Origin: Roseomonas sp.
GTDB taxonomy: Bacteria; Pseudomonadota; Alphaproteobacteria; Acetobacterales; Acetobacteraceae
Direction of reading: 5' to 3'
Assembly (NCBI GenBank): GCA_020249775.1
Contig: JADCFA010000012.1
Span: 112,414 to 176,413, forward strand
Length of the DNA: 64,000 bases
Shown: piece after piece, positions 24,363 to 33,108 of the stretch
How positions within the stretch are numbered: position 1 is the stretch's first letter
Layout: the number at the start of each line of letters is the position of its first letter
The notes under the pieces: model-generated
What the model was told of the DNA's origin: nothing
The model's input: the letters and a program-made list of their open reading frames with translations, nothing else
Database searches by the model: none
Program-made: the position numbers and the translations under genes

Positions 24363-25804
24363 CTTCCACGCCAATAGGCCGCGCGGGGTGGTGGACCCGC
24401 ACGCGCAAGGCGCACCGGTTCCGCAAGCAAGCAACCTGCCAGCGCATCCAGCGCGTCATCACGCGCGCCAGAAACGCCCGGCGCCCATTCCGCCATTTCG
24501 GATGGGAAACGGGTGCGGAAGACGCTTTCATGCGCATGCAATCGCCGCGCGGCAAGCGCGGGTTCCAAGGAACCCAGAATACGATCGGCCTTGGCACGAT
24601 GGTTGTTCTGTTCCACCACGGCGCAAGCGGCACCGGCCTTGGCCAATTCGCGCCTAAGCAGCGCGGGCAGAAAGCGCCCAATGCCATTGGTTTCCACGCG
24701 AATGACCGGCAGCAGCAAATCCCGCGCAATAAGCGCGACCTGGCGGCATTGCTGCGTGGCGGGGTCTTCCGCCGCATCCGGATCATGCGTCAGATAGCGC
24801 AGCCGATGCAGGAAGTGATTGCCTTCCTGATCCGCATAACAGGCGGCCAATACGGAAGAATCACCGCTGCCTGGCCGACCATAGGCCGGGTCCCAATAGC
24901 CGCCACCTGAAACCAGGCGCCGCCCGAGGAGTGAGAGTTCCGCCCGCCCACCCGCTTCGCGATATTCCGGTTCTTCCGCATAACGAATAAGCGCTGCGGG
25001 ATCGAGCCGCGCGGCTTCCGCCGGTAGCGCCTTCAGCATCATCTGCCGTTCGAAATGCAGCGCGCCGACGCGTTGCCTTAGTGCGGCCAGCGCTTCCTTC
25101 GGGAAGCGTTCCGGCCAGGCGCTGGCGCCGGCGGCATTCATGATGGGCAGAATAAGGCGGCGATAGGTGCGGAGAAAAGCGTCCTCATGCTTTGGATCGC
25201 GATAGAGGCTTTCCTCACAATGCGGCGTGCCGACAAACAGAATGGTACCGCCCGGCGTCAGGATGAATTCAAGCTCGGCCAGGCGTTCACGCAAGGCTTC
25301 GCGCTTGCCGGGTGTGTCGCAATTGCCCGCAACTTCAACATCATCGCAAATGATGACATCGGCACGGGCACCGGTGATATTGCCCGATATGCCCTGCGCG
25401 AGCATGGAGGGGTCACGCAAGGCGCCGGGGCGGGCGACAGTGAAGCGGTCCGCGGCCCAATTTTCTGGCACATCGGGCAGCAATTCGGCGCAAAGCGGAT
25501 GGGTTTCCAGAATGCGTCGAACGGTTGCGACCATGCGCGTGGCAAGCGGCGCATCAGCCGCCACCACCAGGATGCGCGTGGATGGGTTGCGCAGCAAAAG
25601 CCAGGCGCACCACAGCCCGATCAGCGTTGATTTGCCGCAGCCACGAAAGGCCATCAGCAGCAGGCGCCGATCACCGGCTTCGCGCCGCGCCATCAGCCAG
25701 CGCGCGATGCGCCGATGAATGGCGGGGGTTTCCTGCGTGTTGCGCTGATTCCAAAGCCAGAGAAATTCCAGGAAATCCGGATCATTCCTCATGCGGGAAA
25801 TCAT
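24359..25804 (-). CDS. Phage terminase large subunit
   Basis: 481 residues. The packaging ATPase has Walker A F-R-G-C-G-K-S-T (53-60), Walker B V-I-I-C-D-D-V-E (150-157) and coupling motif V-G-T-P-H (191-195). The C-terminal RNase-H-like nuclease begins with W-D-P-A-Y-G and has further acidic residues in G-S-G-D-S-S-V-L. It would cut and pump DNA into the capsid. Start at 25804 or, 4 codons later, at 25792. It overlaps the preceding small gene by 23 nt. All motor residues are intact, so packaging could still work; whether it is pac- or cos-type cannot be told here. Confidence 0.93.
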   Translation of the reverse strand: MISRMRNDPDFLEFLWLWNQRNTQETPAIHRRIARWLMARREAGDRRLLLMAFRGCGKSTLIGLWCAWLLLRNPSTRILVVAADAPLATRMVATVRRILETHPLCAELLPDVPENWAADRFTVARPGALRDPSMLAQGISGNITGARADVIICDDVEVAGNCDTPGKREALRERLAELEFILTPGGTILFVGTPHCEESLYRDPKHEDAFLRTYRRLILPIMNAAGASAWPERFPKEALAALRQRVGALHFERQMMLKALPAEAARLDPAALIRYAEEPEYREAGGRAELSLLGRRLVSGGGYWDPAYGRPGSGDSSVLAACYADQEGNHFLHRLRYLTHDPDAAEDPATQQCRQVALIARDLLLPVIRVETNGIGRFLPALLRRELAKAGAACAVVEQNNHRAKADRILGSLEPALAARRLHAHESVFRTRFPSEMAEWAPGVSGARDDALDALAGCLLAEPVRLARAGPPPRAAYWRGS

Positions 25805-26093
25805 CGGGCAGGGGTGCGGCGGCCAAGGCTTGGCGTGCCTCGGCCAATAGGCGTTCCGCTTCGGTCACTTCGCGTTGATCGGCCTGATGCGTGGCGCGCG
25901 CAAGACGCAGCAATGCTTCCAAATGGCCAAGCGCGGCACGGCAGAGTTGGATATGATTGCGATGGGCGCGCATCAGCGCCTCATCCTCCGCCAGCGGATC
26001 AAGGCTGAGCACCGCTTCATAGCTGGCGCTCACGCGCTTGATGGCATCCCGCAGATCAAGCCCAAGATCAATGGTGTTTTTACGGCGCCTCAT
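25782..26093 (-). CDS. Candidate terminase small subunit
   Basis: 103 residues, basic start (M-R-R-R-K) then predicted long helices with many Ala, Leu and Glu. No recognised domain. It lies between tail spike and terL exactly where T7 gene 18 (small terminase) sits, overlaps the tail-spike stop by ATGA and the terL start by 23 nt. The assignment rests on position and helical content only. Confidence 0.5.
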   Translation of the reverse strand: MRRRKNTIDLGLDLRDAIKRVSASYEAVLSLDPLAEDEALMRAHRNHIQLCRAALGHLEALLRLARATHQADQREVTEAERLLAEARQALAAAPLPDDFPHEE

Positions 26094-28369
26094 GCCTTGG
26101 TGACCCGGGCGCGCACGGTACCTGCGGCAAGGTTGATCGCGATGCTGCTGCGATTCCAGGCCGTGACGGTGACGATATTGGTAGCACCTACCTGCGCCAG
26201 CATGACGATGCCGGAAGTGGCCAAGCTGAAAGCGGCGGTTGCGAAATCACCAGGGCGTGCGCCTTGCAGCGGCACATTGATTTGCGCTGAGGCACCAGCC
26301 GCGATGGAGCCCGGATCCCAAGGCAATTCTGCGGCCAATTCGCGCGCGCCATGCGGCAGATCCGGCAAGCCATAGAGCAAGGGCGGGGCGAAAAGCGGAT
26401 CACAAGCAAGGCGCAGCGCGCGCACTTCATAATCCCGTGCAATGCGCGCAACACCAATCACAGCATAGGCGACCTGATCAGCGAGCCGGATCACCTGCGG
26501 GCGTGTGAGTGTTGCGTCATCCATATCGGCTGAGCTCTGCCACCAGCGCGCCGTTGCATTCCACATCAAGGACTGGCCAGAGGCGCGGACCATGGGGGTG
26601 GTGCCTTCGCTGATCACATAGCGGTCCTGATCGAAGCACATCACGACAAGGCGCGGGCCATCGGCATCGGTTGCGAGCGCGAATTCGCGACAATTGCGGC
26701 TATCCACCACAAAGCCAAGCCCGCGCCCGCCAGTCAGTAGCACGCCGCGATCAGTGAAGATGAAATCGTCCAGGCCGGGAAAAGCGAAATCTTCCAATCT
26801 TGTTGGTGAAAAGGAAACATTGGTGGAAAGACATGCCAGCTTTTCAAAACCCCATTCCGAGATGGACCAGCGGAAGCGCGCAGCGCGCAGGCTCGGTACC
26901 GCGGCGATTTCGCGGGACGCATCGCGAAAGGCCGCCGCCTGGTGAAAGCGGCGCACCGTGGCGCCGATACGGGTCGCGCTTGGTGTATAGTCAACATCCA
27001 CCTGATAGCCTTGGCTGGCCCAGGCGATTTCATAAAGGTGGTCCTGCGCGCCTGCGGTATGGCGCGCGACATAGGGGCTGCAGCCTTCCATGCGCATGGC
27101 GCGCGCCCAGATACTGCGGCTATCAACCTCTGACACAAAGGGAATGCCGCTGATGGGGCGATCCCTCGCTTGCAATTCGAAACCTGGCGCATCGAAGATG
27201 TGGCGATTATGCGCGACATAGGCGCCTGGGGCGGCAGAAAAACGGACACCAAACCGGTCCTTCGTGGTATGCAGGCTGGAGGCAATGGCGAAATGCCCTC
27301 CGTAATAGCGGATTGAGGTATTCCAGGCGCCGGCGCTGGCGGTGCGGACATCAAGCCCGATGCGGTTATTGACAATGCGCCCAAGCGTCAGTGTGGTGTC
27401 TTCAAAACCGCGTTCTTCGCCAAGCGTGCGGATGCCGATAGTGAAGCCTTCCACCTGGCGGATTTCCACCTGGCATGAATCGAAATTACGTAGCACCAGG
27501 CCGATATCGGCCTCATTCTCCCAATCCGAAATGCTGGCGCGGATGATGCGAATGCCCATATAGAGCTTGGTGGCATTGCGCGTTGTGCCACCATCACCAA
27601 TGGTCAATGCGGTTTGCCCGGATGGCCCGGCATAGAGCAGGCTTCCACGCATGATCAGCCCTGCGGCACCGCCCCCCAGCAGCAATGGTTGGCCGCTGCG
27701 GTAGCTGCCTTCTCCAATTTCCAGAAAGCGGCCAGAAACGACGGCGGCATTCATCGCGGCTTGCAGCGCGGGGCCATCATCAGCGACACCATCGCCAAGC
27801 GCGCCAAAATCGCGCACGGAAAGGCGTTCATTCAACTTGTCCTCAACGGCGCGCGGCACCGCGCCTGGATAGGGCAGCGTGATTTCCGGCCCGTCACGAT
27901 CAAAAATTGCGATATCACCAAGCGAATCAAAGCCGAGCAGCCGATTGCCGCGCGCGGCGCGCAGGGGCAGCAGCATATTGCCATCATCGGCGGGATCAGT
28001 CCGGATGGCTTGCTTTAGATCGCTCGCCACCTGTTGCAGCGCGGCCATTTGGAAATCCAGCTCATCATTCAGCGCACTCGCGCGGAGCAGGCTGTTTTCC
28101 TGGAAATCAGTGACACGCGCGAGGACGACACGGCGGCTCAAGGTAATGCGGGTGCCATTGGGGGGTGCTTCGATGAAGGTAACAATGCCGCCATCCGATT
28201 CCCCCGCACCTGCGATGGTATAGCCGGTGCCTTGAATCAGACCATCAAGCCGGACTTCGAGGTCGTCATCGGCAAAAATCGGGAAGGCAAAGGTAAAATC
28301 GCGCTGCGTGCCATTGGCGATGAATTGCGCGCGTGGCGACACATCGCCGATGGTGATGTGTTCGGACAT
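26090..28369 (-). CDS. Tail fibre/tail-spike protein
   Basis: 759 residues. The N-terminal 150 residues resemble the T7-type tail-fibre attachment domain (F-I-A-N-G-T-Q-R-D-F-T-F-A-F-P-I-F then D-D-D-L-E-V). A pectate-lyase-type beta-helix opener follows at about 190 (L-S-V-R-D-F-G-A-L-G-D-G-V-A-D-D), implying a trimeric beta-helix spike that could bind or cleave surface polysaccharide. The C-terminal beta-rich part may be for trimerisation or receptor binding. ATG at 28369 has a GGATA site. It would set the target range of any particle. Confidence 0.85.
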   Translation of the reverse strand: MSEHITIGDVSPRAQFIANGTQRDFTFAFPIFADDDLEVRLDGLIQGTGYTIAGAGESDGGIVTFIEAPPNGTRITLSRRVVLARVTDFQENSLLRASALNDELDFQMAALQQVASDLKQAIRTDPADDGNMLLPLRAARGNRLLGFDSLGDIAIFDRDGPEITLPYPGAVPRAVEDKLNERLSVRDFGALGDGVADDGPALQAAMNAAVVSGRFLEIGEGSYRSGQPLLLGGGAAGLIMRGSLLYAGPSGQTALTIGDGGTTRNATKLYMGIRIIRASISDWENEADIGLVLRNFDSCQVEIRQVEGFTIGIRTLGEERGFEDTTLTLGRIVNNRIGLDVRTASAGAWNTSIRYYGGHFAIASSLHTTKDRFGVRFSAAPGAYVAHNRHIFDAPGFELQARDRPISGIPFVSEVDSRSIWARAMRMEGCSPYVARHTAGAQDHLYEIAWASQGYQVDVDYTPSATRIGATVRRFHQAAAFRDASREIAAVPSLRAARFRWSISEWGFEKLACLSTNVSFSPTRLEDFAFPGLDDFIFTDRGVLLTGGRGLGFVVDSRNCREFALATDADGPRLVVMCFDQDRYVISEGTTPMVRASGQSLMWNATARWWQSSADMDDATLTRPQVIRLADQVAYAVIGVARIARDYEVRALRLACDPLFAPPLLYGLPDLPHGARELAAELPWDPGSIAAGASAQINVPLQGARPGDFATAAFSLATSGIVMLAQVGATNIVTVTAWNRSSIAINLAAGTVRARVTKA

Positions 28370-28408
28370 GGGGTATCCTTGCAACTGGGGTGGCGTGGAT
28401 GGCCGTGA

Positions 28409-28816
28409 TCAGTCAAGCAGATTGCGCGCAATGGCACCGAAGGATTGCGTGGCACGCACAAAACCTTGGAATTCTCCATTGGCATTCAGCAGGGAGGGGC
28501 GGCCCGCGGCCAGGCGCAGGCGCAAAAGGTCTGCGCTTTCCGAATCAGTCTGTGCGGCATCGGCGCGCATGCCGGAGACTAACGCGGCTGCCGAGCCCTC
28601 ATCCGGGGAGACGCCGCCCGCGGCAAAGCGCGCACGCGTGGCAGCGATGCTGCGTGCCAGAATATCCTGCCGGGCGCGTTGCTGCGCGGCTTGCTGGCTG
28701 GCCAGATATTGCTGCTGCGCTTCGCGGGCGCGGGCTTCCAGCTTGCGGTTCTTCACCTGGCTTTGCATGGCAGCGCCGGCAAGGGCGAGGCTGGCGATGG
28801 ACGCGATTTGAGCCAT
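28409..28816 (-). CDS. Small virion-associated protein, T7 gp14-like position
   Basis: 135 residues: an Ala/Leu-rich hydrophobic start (about 4-17, I-A-S-I-A-S-L-A-L-A-G-A-A) followed by a Gln/Ala/Arg-rich helix (about 20-60) and a mixed tail. The plan and place, directly after the nozzle gene, match the internal virion protein gp14 of T7-like phages, though it is shorter. The ATG overlaps the nozzle stop as TGATG. The large ejection proteins gp15 and gp16 that normally follow are missing. Confidence 0.6.
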   Translation of the reverse strand: MAQIASIASLALAGAAMQSQVKNRKLEARAREAQQQYLASQQAAQQRARQDILARSIAATRARFAAGGVSPDEGSAAALVSGMRADAAQTDSESADLLRLRLAAGRPSLLNANGEFQGFVRATQSFGAIARNLLD

Positions 28817-30693
28817 CAGTCATTCATCCTGATTTCTGTTGTGACGGAAAGCAGCGTCAGCGGCAGTGGTGCTGCGCCGGTGATGCGCCAGAGGGGAGCG
28901 ATGCGATCCCGCCGCCAGCCAAGGCCGCGCAGTGTGGCATCGCCGGTGAAAGGGGCGGGTGGCGCATCAAAATGGTCAATATCGAAGCGGCGCAAAGCCA
29001 AGGCTTGCGGACCCGAGCCAAGATCCACATCCACCGCCGGCGTTTCCAAAAGACGGAAAGTAATCGCAACGAGGCGTGATGGGCCGGTGGCGCTGCCATT
29101 CGGCGTAATCAGGTCGGCGGGCAAGGGTTCGATTTCATGCGTGAAGGCAAGACCTATGGCAACCTGCGTGGCGGGAGCACTGAGCGTAATCGCCCCGCTT
29201 GCAACAATGGCGCTTGGGCGCACCGCACCATCGGCAAGAATGGCAACCTGTCGCCCATTCAAATGGGCAAGGCCGGTCCAGGTGGATTTCGGCGTGATGG
29301 AGGTGCCAGTAAGCCCGGCATCCTGCATCAGGCCATCTTCGAAACGTTCCAGCGAAATGCCGCCGGATCGTTCAACCACGCACCAAAGCGTGCCCTCAAC
29401 TTCGGTGATGGCAAGAAAGGCACCGCTGGTTTCCTGGCGCGTCCAGGCGGTCACTTGTTCCGCGCGATAAAGCGTGAGCGTGGCAAGCGCACCATCTTCC
29501 ATTACCAGATGCAAAAGCCGCGCGCGTTGATCATAAGCCATGGCGCGGGGCGCCTTGATCAAATGTCGGCCCAATATGGCAAGATCATTTGCCTGATAGG
29601 CCTGCTGCACTTGGGTATAGGCGAATTCATAAACGCCCTGCCCCCCGCGGGAGACAAAAATGGTCGAACCATCCACATCAACCGGCGGCACCAGCCGATC
29701 CACCGGCGATCCCACGCGGGTTTGGCGATTGATCTGGATATTGGCTGGCGTTAGTGGATCGCCCGTCACCATCCATTCGGCGCCAGAGGTGAAAAGCTGC
29801 AAATGCTGGCCGGAGAATACGCCACGAATGGCATTCACCTGATCGGAAAGCAGGCTGAAGGCAATCGCCTCATCATCCAGGCCTGTGCCGGGATCAAAAT
29901 TGAACAAATCCCCAGTGCGCGACAGCCAAAGCCGATTGGGCAGATCGCGCGAACCGCCAATCACCAGCCTGTCCTGATGAAAGCAGCAAGTGACAGGCCA
30001 GCCGCGCGCCGTGCTGAAGGCGGCTTCATCCCAATCCTTGGTGGCGGTTGTGCTGGTTAGGGGCTGTTCGACACTCGCGACAATAGTGCTTGGCGAATTC
30101 ACTGCGGAAACCAGGACGCGCTTGCCGCCGATACGCAGCCTTACACCAATATGTTCAACCGCAAAGACCGGCGCGCTGGCGCTGATGGTGATGGTGCCAT
30201 TCAGCGCGCTTGGGGTCAGCGTGATTTCTGGGGCAGCAAAACGGAAATAGGCATCCTGCGTGAAGCTCCAGGGTGTTATGGACCAGCCCGTATTGCTGCG
30301 CTGAACCCTTTGCGGGCGCATATCAGGATGCGTCAGCAACAGCGTATCAGCATTCTGCGTGAAGCCGATTTGCGGCAGCATGGTTTCGGTCCAGGGCGCG
30401 ATCAGCTCAATGATTTTCAAATCAGCGGCATAGACGGCAAGCTTACCGGCCGTCAGCACCATCAGATAAGTCTGTTCGGTATTGAATTCGAAGGGCAGTA
30501 ACCGTGCGATACCTGGCAGCATCGTAACATGGCGCAAACCGGGCCGGCGCGTGACGCCGCCTGTTGGCTGGATCACCACATTGCGCAGACGCCTTGCGCC
30601 ATTTTCATAGGCACGCAGATCGGCACGCCCCAGTAATTCGGGCGCCAATTCGCCGGCGGCGAAGCTTGTTTTGGTGCGCTTGATGGCGGGCAT
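28816..30693 (-). CDS. Tail tubular protein B (nozzle protein, T7 gp12-like)
   Basis: 625 residues. The N-terminus shows the typical nozzle pattern T-S-F-A-A-G-E-L-A-P-E-L-L-G-R-A-D and R-R-L-R-N-V-V-I-Q-P-T-G-G-V-T-R-R-P-G, then P-F-E-F-N-T-E-Q-T-Y. The central region has W-L-S-R-T-G-D-L-F-N-F and S-G-A-E-W-M-V-T-G. It builds the tail tip of podoviruses. It lies 3 nt after tail tube A and overlaps the next gene by 1 nt. Confidence 0.87.
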   Translation of the reverse strand: MPAIKRTKTSFAAGELAPELLGRADLRAYENGARRLRNVVIQPTGGVTRRPGLRHVTMLPGIARLLPFEFNTEQTYLMVLTAGKLAVYAADLKIIELIAPWTETMLPQIGFTQNADTLLLTHPDMRPQRVQRSNTGWSITPWSFTQDAYFRFAAPEITLTPSALNGTITISASAPVFAVEHIGVRLRIGGKRVLVSAVNSPSTIVASVEQPLTSTTATKDWDEAAFSTARGWPVTCCFHQDRLVIGGSRDLPNRLWLSRTGDLFNFDPGTGLDDEAIAFSLLSDQVNAIRGVFSGQHLQLFTSGAEWMVTGDPLTPANIQINRQTRVGSPVDRLVPPVDVDGSTIFVSRGGQGVYEFAYTQVQQAYQANDLAILGRHLIKAPRAMAYDQRARLLHLVMEDGALATLTLYRAEQVTAWTRQETSGAFLAITEVEGTLWCVVERSGGISLERFEDGLMQDAGLTGTSITPKSTWTGLAHLNGRQVAILADGAVRPSAIVASGAITLSAPATQVAIGLAFTHEIEPLPADLITPNGSATGPSRLVAITFRLLETPAVDVDLGSGPQALALRRFDIDHFDAPPAPFTGDATLRGLGWRRDRIAPLWRITGAAPLPLTLLSVTTEIRMND

Positions 30694-30696
30694 GGA

Positions 30697-31266
30697 TCAA
30701 CCCCTGACCGAGATCAGCGGAAATTCGCCAAGCGCGGTGGCGCTGGCTTGCTGACTATCGGCGCGCCGCGCGCCACGGAGTTCGGCTTCTGCCAGGCGAG
30801 AGAGCAAATCCGCCCGCGTCGTGTTTTCCGTCAGCGGCAGGCAGAACTCCGCGGCAAGACGCGCAATGAGCGCCGCGGCGAAGAAGGGCGGGAAGCTGCT
30901 TTCATCCGGGCGGAAGATATGCGTGAGGGCGACTGTCTCCACATCCGTCAGCAGCTTGCTGCCTTGAATGCGATAAAGCAGGCCCGTGGCACGCCCCGCA
31001 GTGCCGGCAGAAATCGCTCGCAGGAAATCCGGCGGTAATTGGAAGGCATAACGAAATTCTGCGCTTGGGCTTTGCGCCAGGCGCGGCAGTGCCGCCTGGG
31101 TGGTAGCGAAGGACCATGGGTGCGAAGAAAGCAGCGCATCGCGCACACCGGCGTAAAGGCTATTCGCCACTTCCCCTTCGGCTGTGCCATCCGTGAATGA
31201 GGCGATGGGCTGTGCGCCGATCTTGATCAATGCGCTTGCGCATAGCGTGATGGCGGTCAGCGCCAT
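30697..31266 (-). CDS. Tail tubular protein A (adaptor, T7 gp11-like)
   Basis: 189 residues with the gp11-type start (C-A-S-A-L-I-K-I-G-A-Q-P-I-A-S-F) and the segment Y-A-G-V-R-D-A-L-L-S-S-H-P-W-S-F-A, a hallmark of this adaptor family that joins portal and nozzle. Length is close to T7 gp11 (196). It follows the capsid gene after a hairpin and is 3 nt upstream of the nozzle gene. Confidence 0.85.
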   Translation of the reverse strand: MALTAITLCASALIKIGAQPIASFTDGTAEGEVANSLYAGVRDALLSSHPWSFATTQAALPRLAQSPSAEFRYAFQLPPDFLRAISAGTAGRATGLLYRIQGSKLLTDVETVALTHIFRPDESSFPPFFAAALIARLAAEFCLPLTENTTRADLLSRLAEAELRGARRADSQQASATALGEFPLISVRG

Positions 31267-31296
31267 GGGGGCTCTCCGATGTTTGTGAAAGAAGGG

Positions 31297-31323
31297 GGCG
31301 CGGGCAGAAAGCCCGCCCGCGCC
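31297..31323 (-). terminator. Hairpin downstream of the major capsid gene
   Basis: Perfect 9-bp inverted repeat (31297-31305 with 31315-31323), 9-nt loop, 11 nt after the capsid stop, followed on the minus strand by CCCTTCTTTC. T7 carries its main terminator at the same place, just after gene 10. Could be a partial terminator that sets capsid stoichiometry. Confidence 0.5.
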
Positions 31324-31334
31324 AGGGATCGCGC

Positions 31335-32168
31335 TTATTCCTTGGCGCGCATCCGAACGACGCCCGTCGGGTCAATCATGACCGCACCCTGGGACATCAT
31401 GTTATTGACGAAATGCGCGGCACGATCGCCATGCCAGGTGATATCGGTCATGACTTCACTCGCCACCGCATGGCCAATCGCGGTCTTGTGATAGAAGTAG
31501 CAGTAGCGCAGTGTGCCGGATTTGGTGAGGCCCGAATGCGGCATCCAAAGCGCACCAAGCCAGCGCTTCGCCTGCGTGCCCTTCCAGGGCAGCGCCTCAT
31601 CGCCAACATATTGGGTATTGGCGAATTCCGGAATTTGCAGCAGGTCTGACCACTGCTTCCAGCCCACCACGGCAAAGCGCTGGCCATCATCCGGCACATC
31701 AGCCGCACCCAGCATTTCAAACGCCATCAGCACTTTCTGCTTGGTCAGGCCATCGGCATCGGTCAGGCCAATGCCGGTGCCGATCGCTTCCTGCGTCCCG
31801 GTATCGAGCGCTGCGACAATCAACTCATCGGTCTTGCGGCCAAGCGCATAGGCGCCGGCATTGGCAATCACGCTGCGTTCATCAATATTGGTTTTGATCT
31901 CATCCAGCTTATCAATCCATTCGCCGGCATAATAATCCTGCAGGAAGCATTCGGCATTACTGTAGGTAAGGTTCATCACCGGCACGGCGCCGTTGCGCGC
32001 CTTGGCGGCAGCGGTGCCCTTGCCGACACGCGGGAAGATGGTGGAAGCACCCTTCACATCGGTTTTGCTGCGCACGGTTGGGCGCAGCTTGCTGCCCTGG
32101 CGCTGATAGGCTTCGGCGACTTCCGCTTCGAATTGCTTGACGAAAGCGGCTTCAATGGTTCCGGACAT
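31335..32168 (-). CDS. Major capsid protein
   Basis: 277 residues, resembling podovirus major capsid proteins: an N-terminal helical arm (F-V-K-Q-F-E-A-E-V-A-E-A-Y-Q-R-Q-G) followed by beta-rich HK97-type segments (K-T-D-V-K-G-A-S-T-I-F-P-R), the spine helix region (G-A-Y-A-L-G-R-K-T-D-E-L-I) and a C-terminal domain ending G-V-V-R-M-R-A-K. Somewhat shorter than T7 gp10A. Place between scaffold and tail tube A confirms the call. Bracketed by two hairpins. No internal stop or frameshift. Confidence 0.87.
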   Translation of the reverse strand: MSGTIEAAFVKQFEAEVAEAYQRQGSKLRPTVRSKTDVKGASTIFPRVGKGTAAAKARNGAVPVMNLTYSNAECFLQDYYAGEWIDKLDEIKTNIDERSVIANAGAYALGRKTDELIVAALDTGTQEAIGTGIGLTDADGLTKQKVLMAFEMLGAADVPDDGQRFAVVGWKQWSDLLQIPEFANTQYVGDEALPWKGTQAKRWLGALWMPHSGLTKSGTLRYCYFYHKTAIGHAVASEVMTDITWHGDRAAHFVNNMMSQGAVMIDPTGVVRMRAKE

Positions 32169-32284
32169 GCGGTTACCTGTCTTTCATTGGGGGTTGAGGG
32201 AAATCGCCGAGCCGGTTGACGCCAAGGGCCGGTCTGGGGCGAAGGCACGCCACGCCCTTTGGGTTGTGTGGCGGCAAAAGGGTG

Positions 32285-32321
32285 GGGCGGGCGCGCGTTC
32301 AGGGGTTACGCGCACCCGCCC
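32285..32321 (-). promoter_or_regulatory. Strong hairpin between scaffold and capsid genes
   Basis: 14-bp arms (32285-32298 with 32308-32321) with a single wobble pair on one strand and a 9-nt loop, in the 203-nt gap between the scaffold stop and capsid start. On the minus strand a short T4 run follows about 10 nt later. It may stabilise or separate the capsid mRNA; weak terminator activity is possible. Confidence 0.45.
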
Positions 32322-32371
32322 CCTTCGGTCAGGGCGAGCTTTCTGGTGCTCAAGCCCCTCCGGTAGCTGGG

Positions 32372-33103
32372 TTAGCCACCAACCATGCGGCGGAAGCCAT
32401 CGGTGACGCGTTTCACGAATTCCGGTTCGCGTGAACGCCAATAGCGCGGGTCGCGCATCATTTCGCGCAAGGCTACCTCATCTGTCGCCGGTGCCGCATC
32501 GGCCTTGCGCGTGACGGCGGGTTCGCCCTTTTCCATCATGCGATAAAGCGCCATCACGCCTTCAGATGTTGTGGACAGCGCTTCAAAAACAGCATCCGGC
32601 AAATTGGCGCGGCCCCAGGCGGAAAGCTGTTGCGCGATGCGGCGGAAGCGTTCCTCGCCGCCAAATTCCTCGCGCAGCTTCTCCACCTGGCGATCCGCTT
32701 CGAATTGTGCCGCCGCTTCCGCAATCATCGGCAGCAGGCGTTCGGCGGCCAGATCATAGACAAGCTGTGCCTGGGCCGACGTGAAGCCTGCGTCATGCAG
32801 GCGCTGGTTCACATCCTCATCCGCGCAGCAAAGGTCATGCTTGGGCGTGATCTGATATTCTGCGGGGCTGTCGGGAATGCCAAGGCTGCGACGAAAGCGC
32901 TGCACTTCTTCTGGCGGCGCATCGGCGCCAGGTGGCGCGATACGCTGCGACAGGCGGCGTTCCAATTCGCGGTATGATTTCAACAGCGCATCCACACGCA
33001 ATTGGCCCGCTTCGGAATCCCAGAATTTCTCCGGCACATCTTCGGGGCGCGTTGATGGGGTGGGCTGGTCGGCAAGCGCATTGGCCAGCAGATCCTCGGG
33101 CAT
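32372..33103 (-). CDS. Capsid assembly scaffolding protein
   Basis: 243 residues, acidic and helical, with the S-Y-R-E-L-E-R-R-L-S-Q-R and Y-x-I-T-P patterns seen in podovirus scaffolds and a basic C-terminal segment (E-F-V-K-R-V-T-D-G-F-R-R) that would contact the capsid. The ATG at 33103 has AGGAGT upstream. It lies between portal and capsid, the fixed scaffold position in T7-type phages. Confidence 0.8.
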   Translation of the reverse strand: MPEDLLANALADQPTPSTRPEDVPEKFWDSEAGQLRVDALLKSYRELERRLSQRIAPPGADAPPEEVQRFRRSLGIPDSPAEYQITPKHDLCCADEDVNQRLHDAGFTSAQAQLVYDLAAERLLPMIAEAAAQFEADRQVEKLREEFGGEERFRRIAQQLSAWGRANLPDAVFEALSTTSEGVMALYRMMEKGEPAVTRKADAAPATDEVALREMMRDPRYWRSREPEFVKRVTDGFRRMVGG

Positions 33104-33108
33104 GGGTC

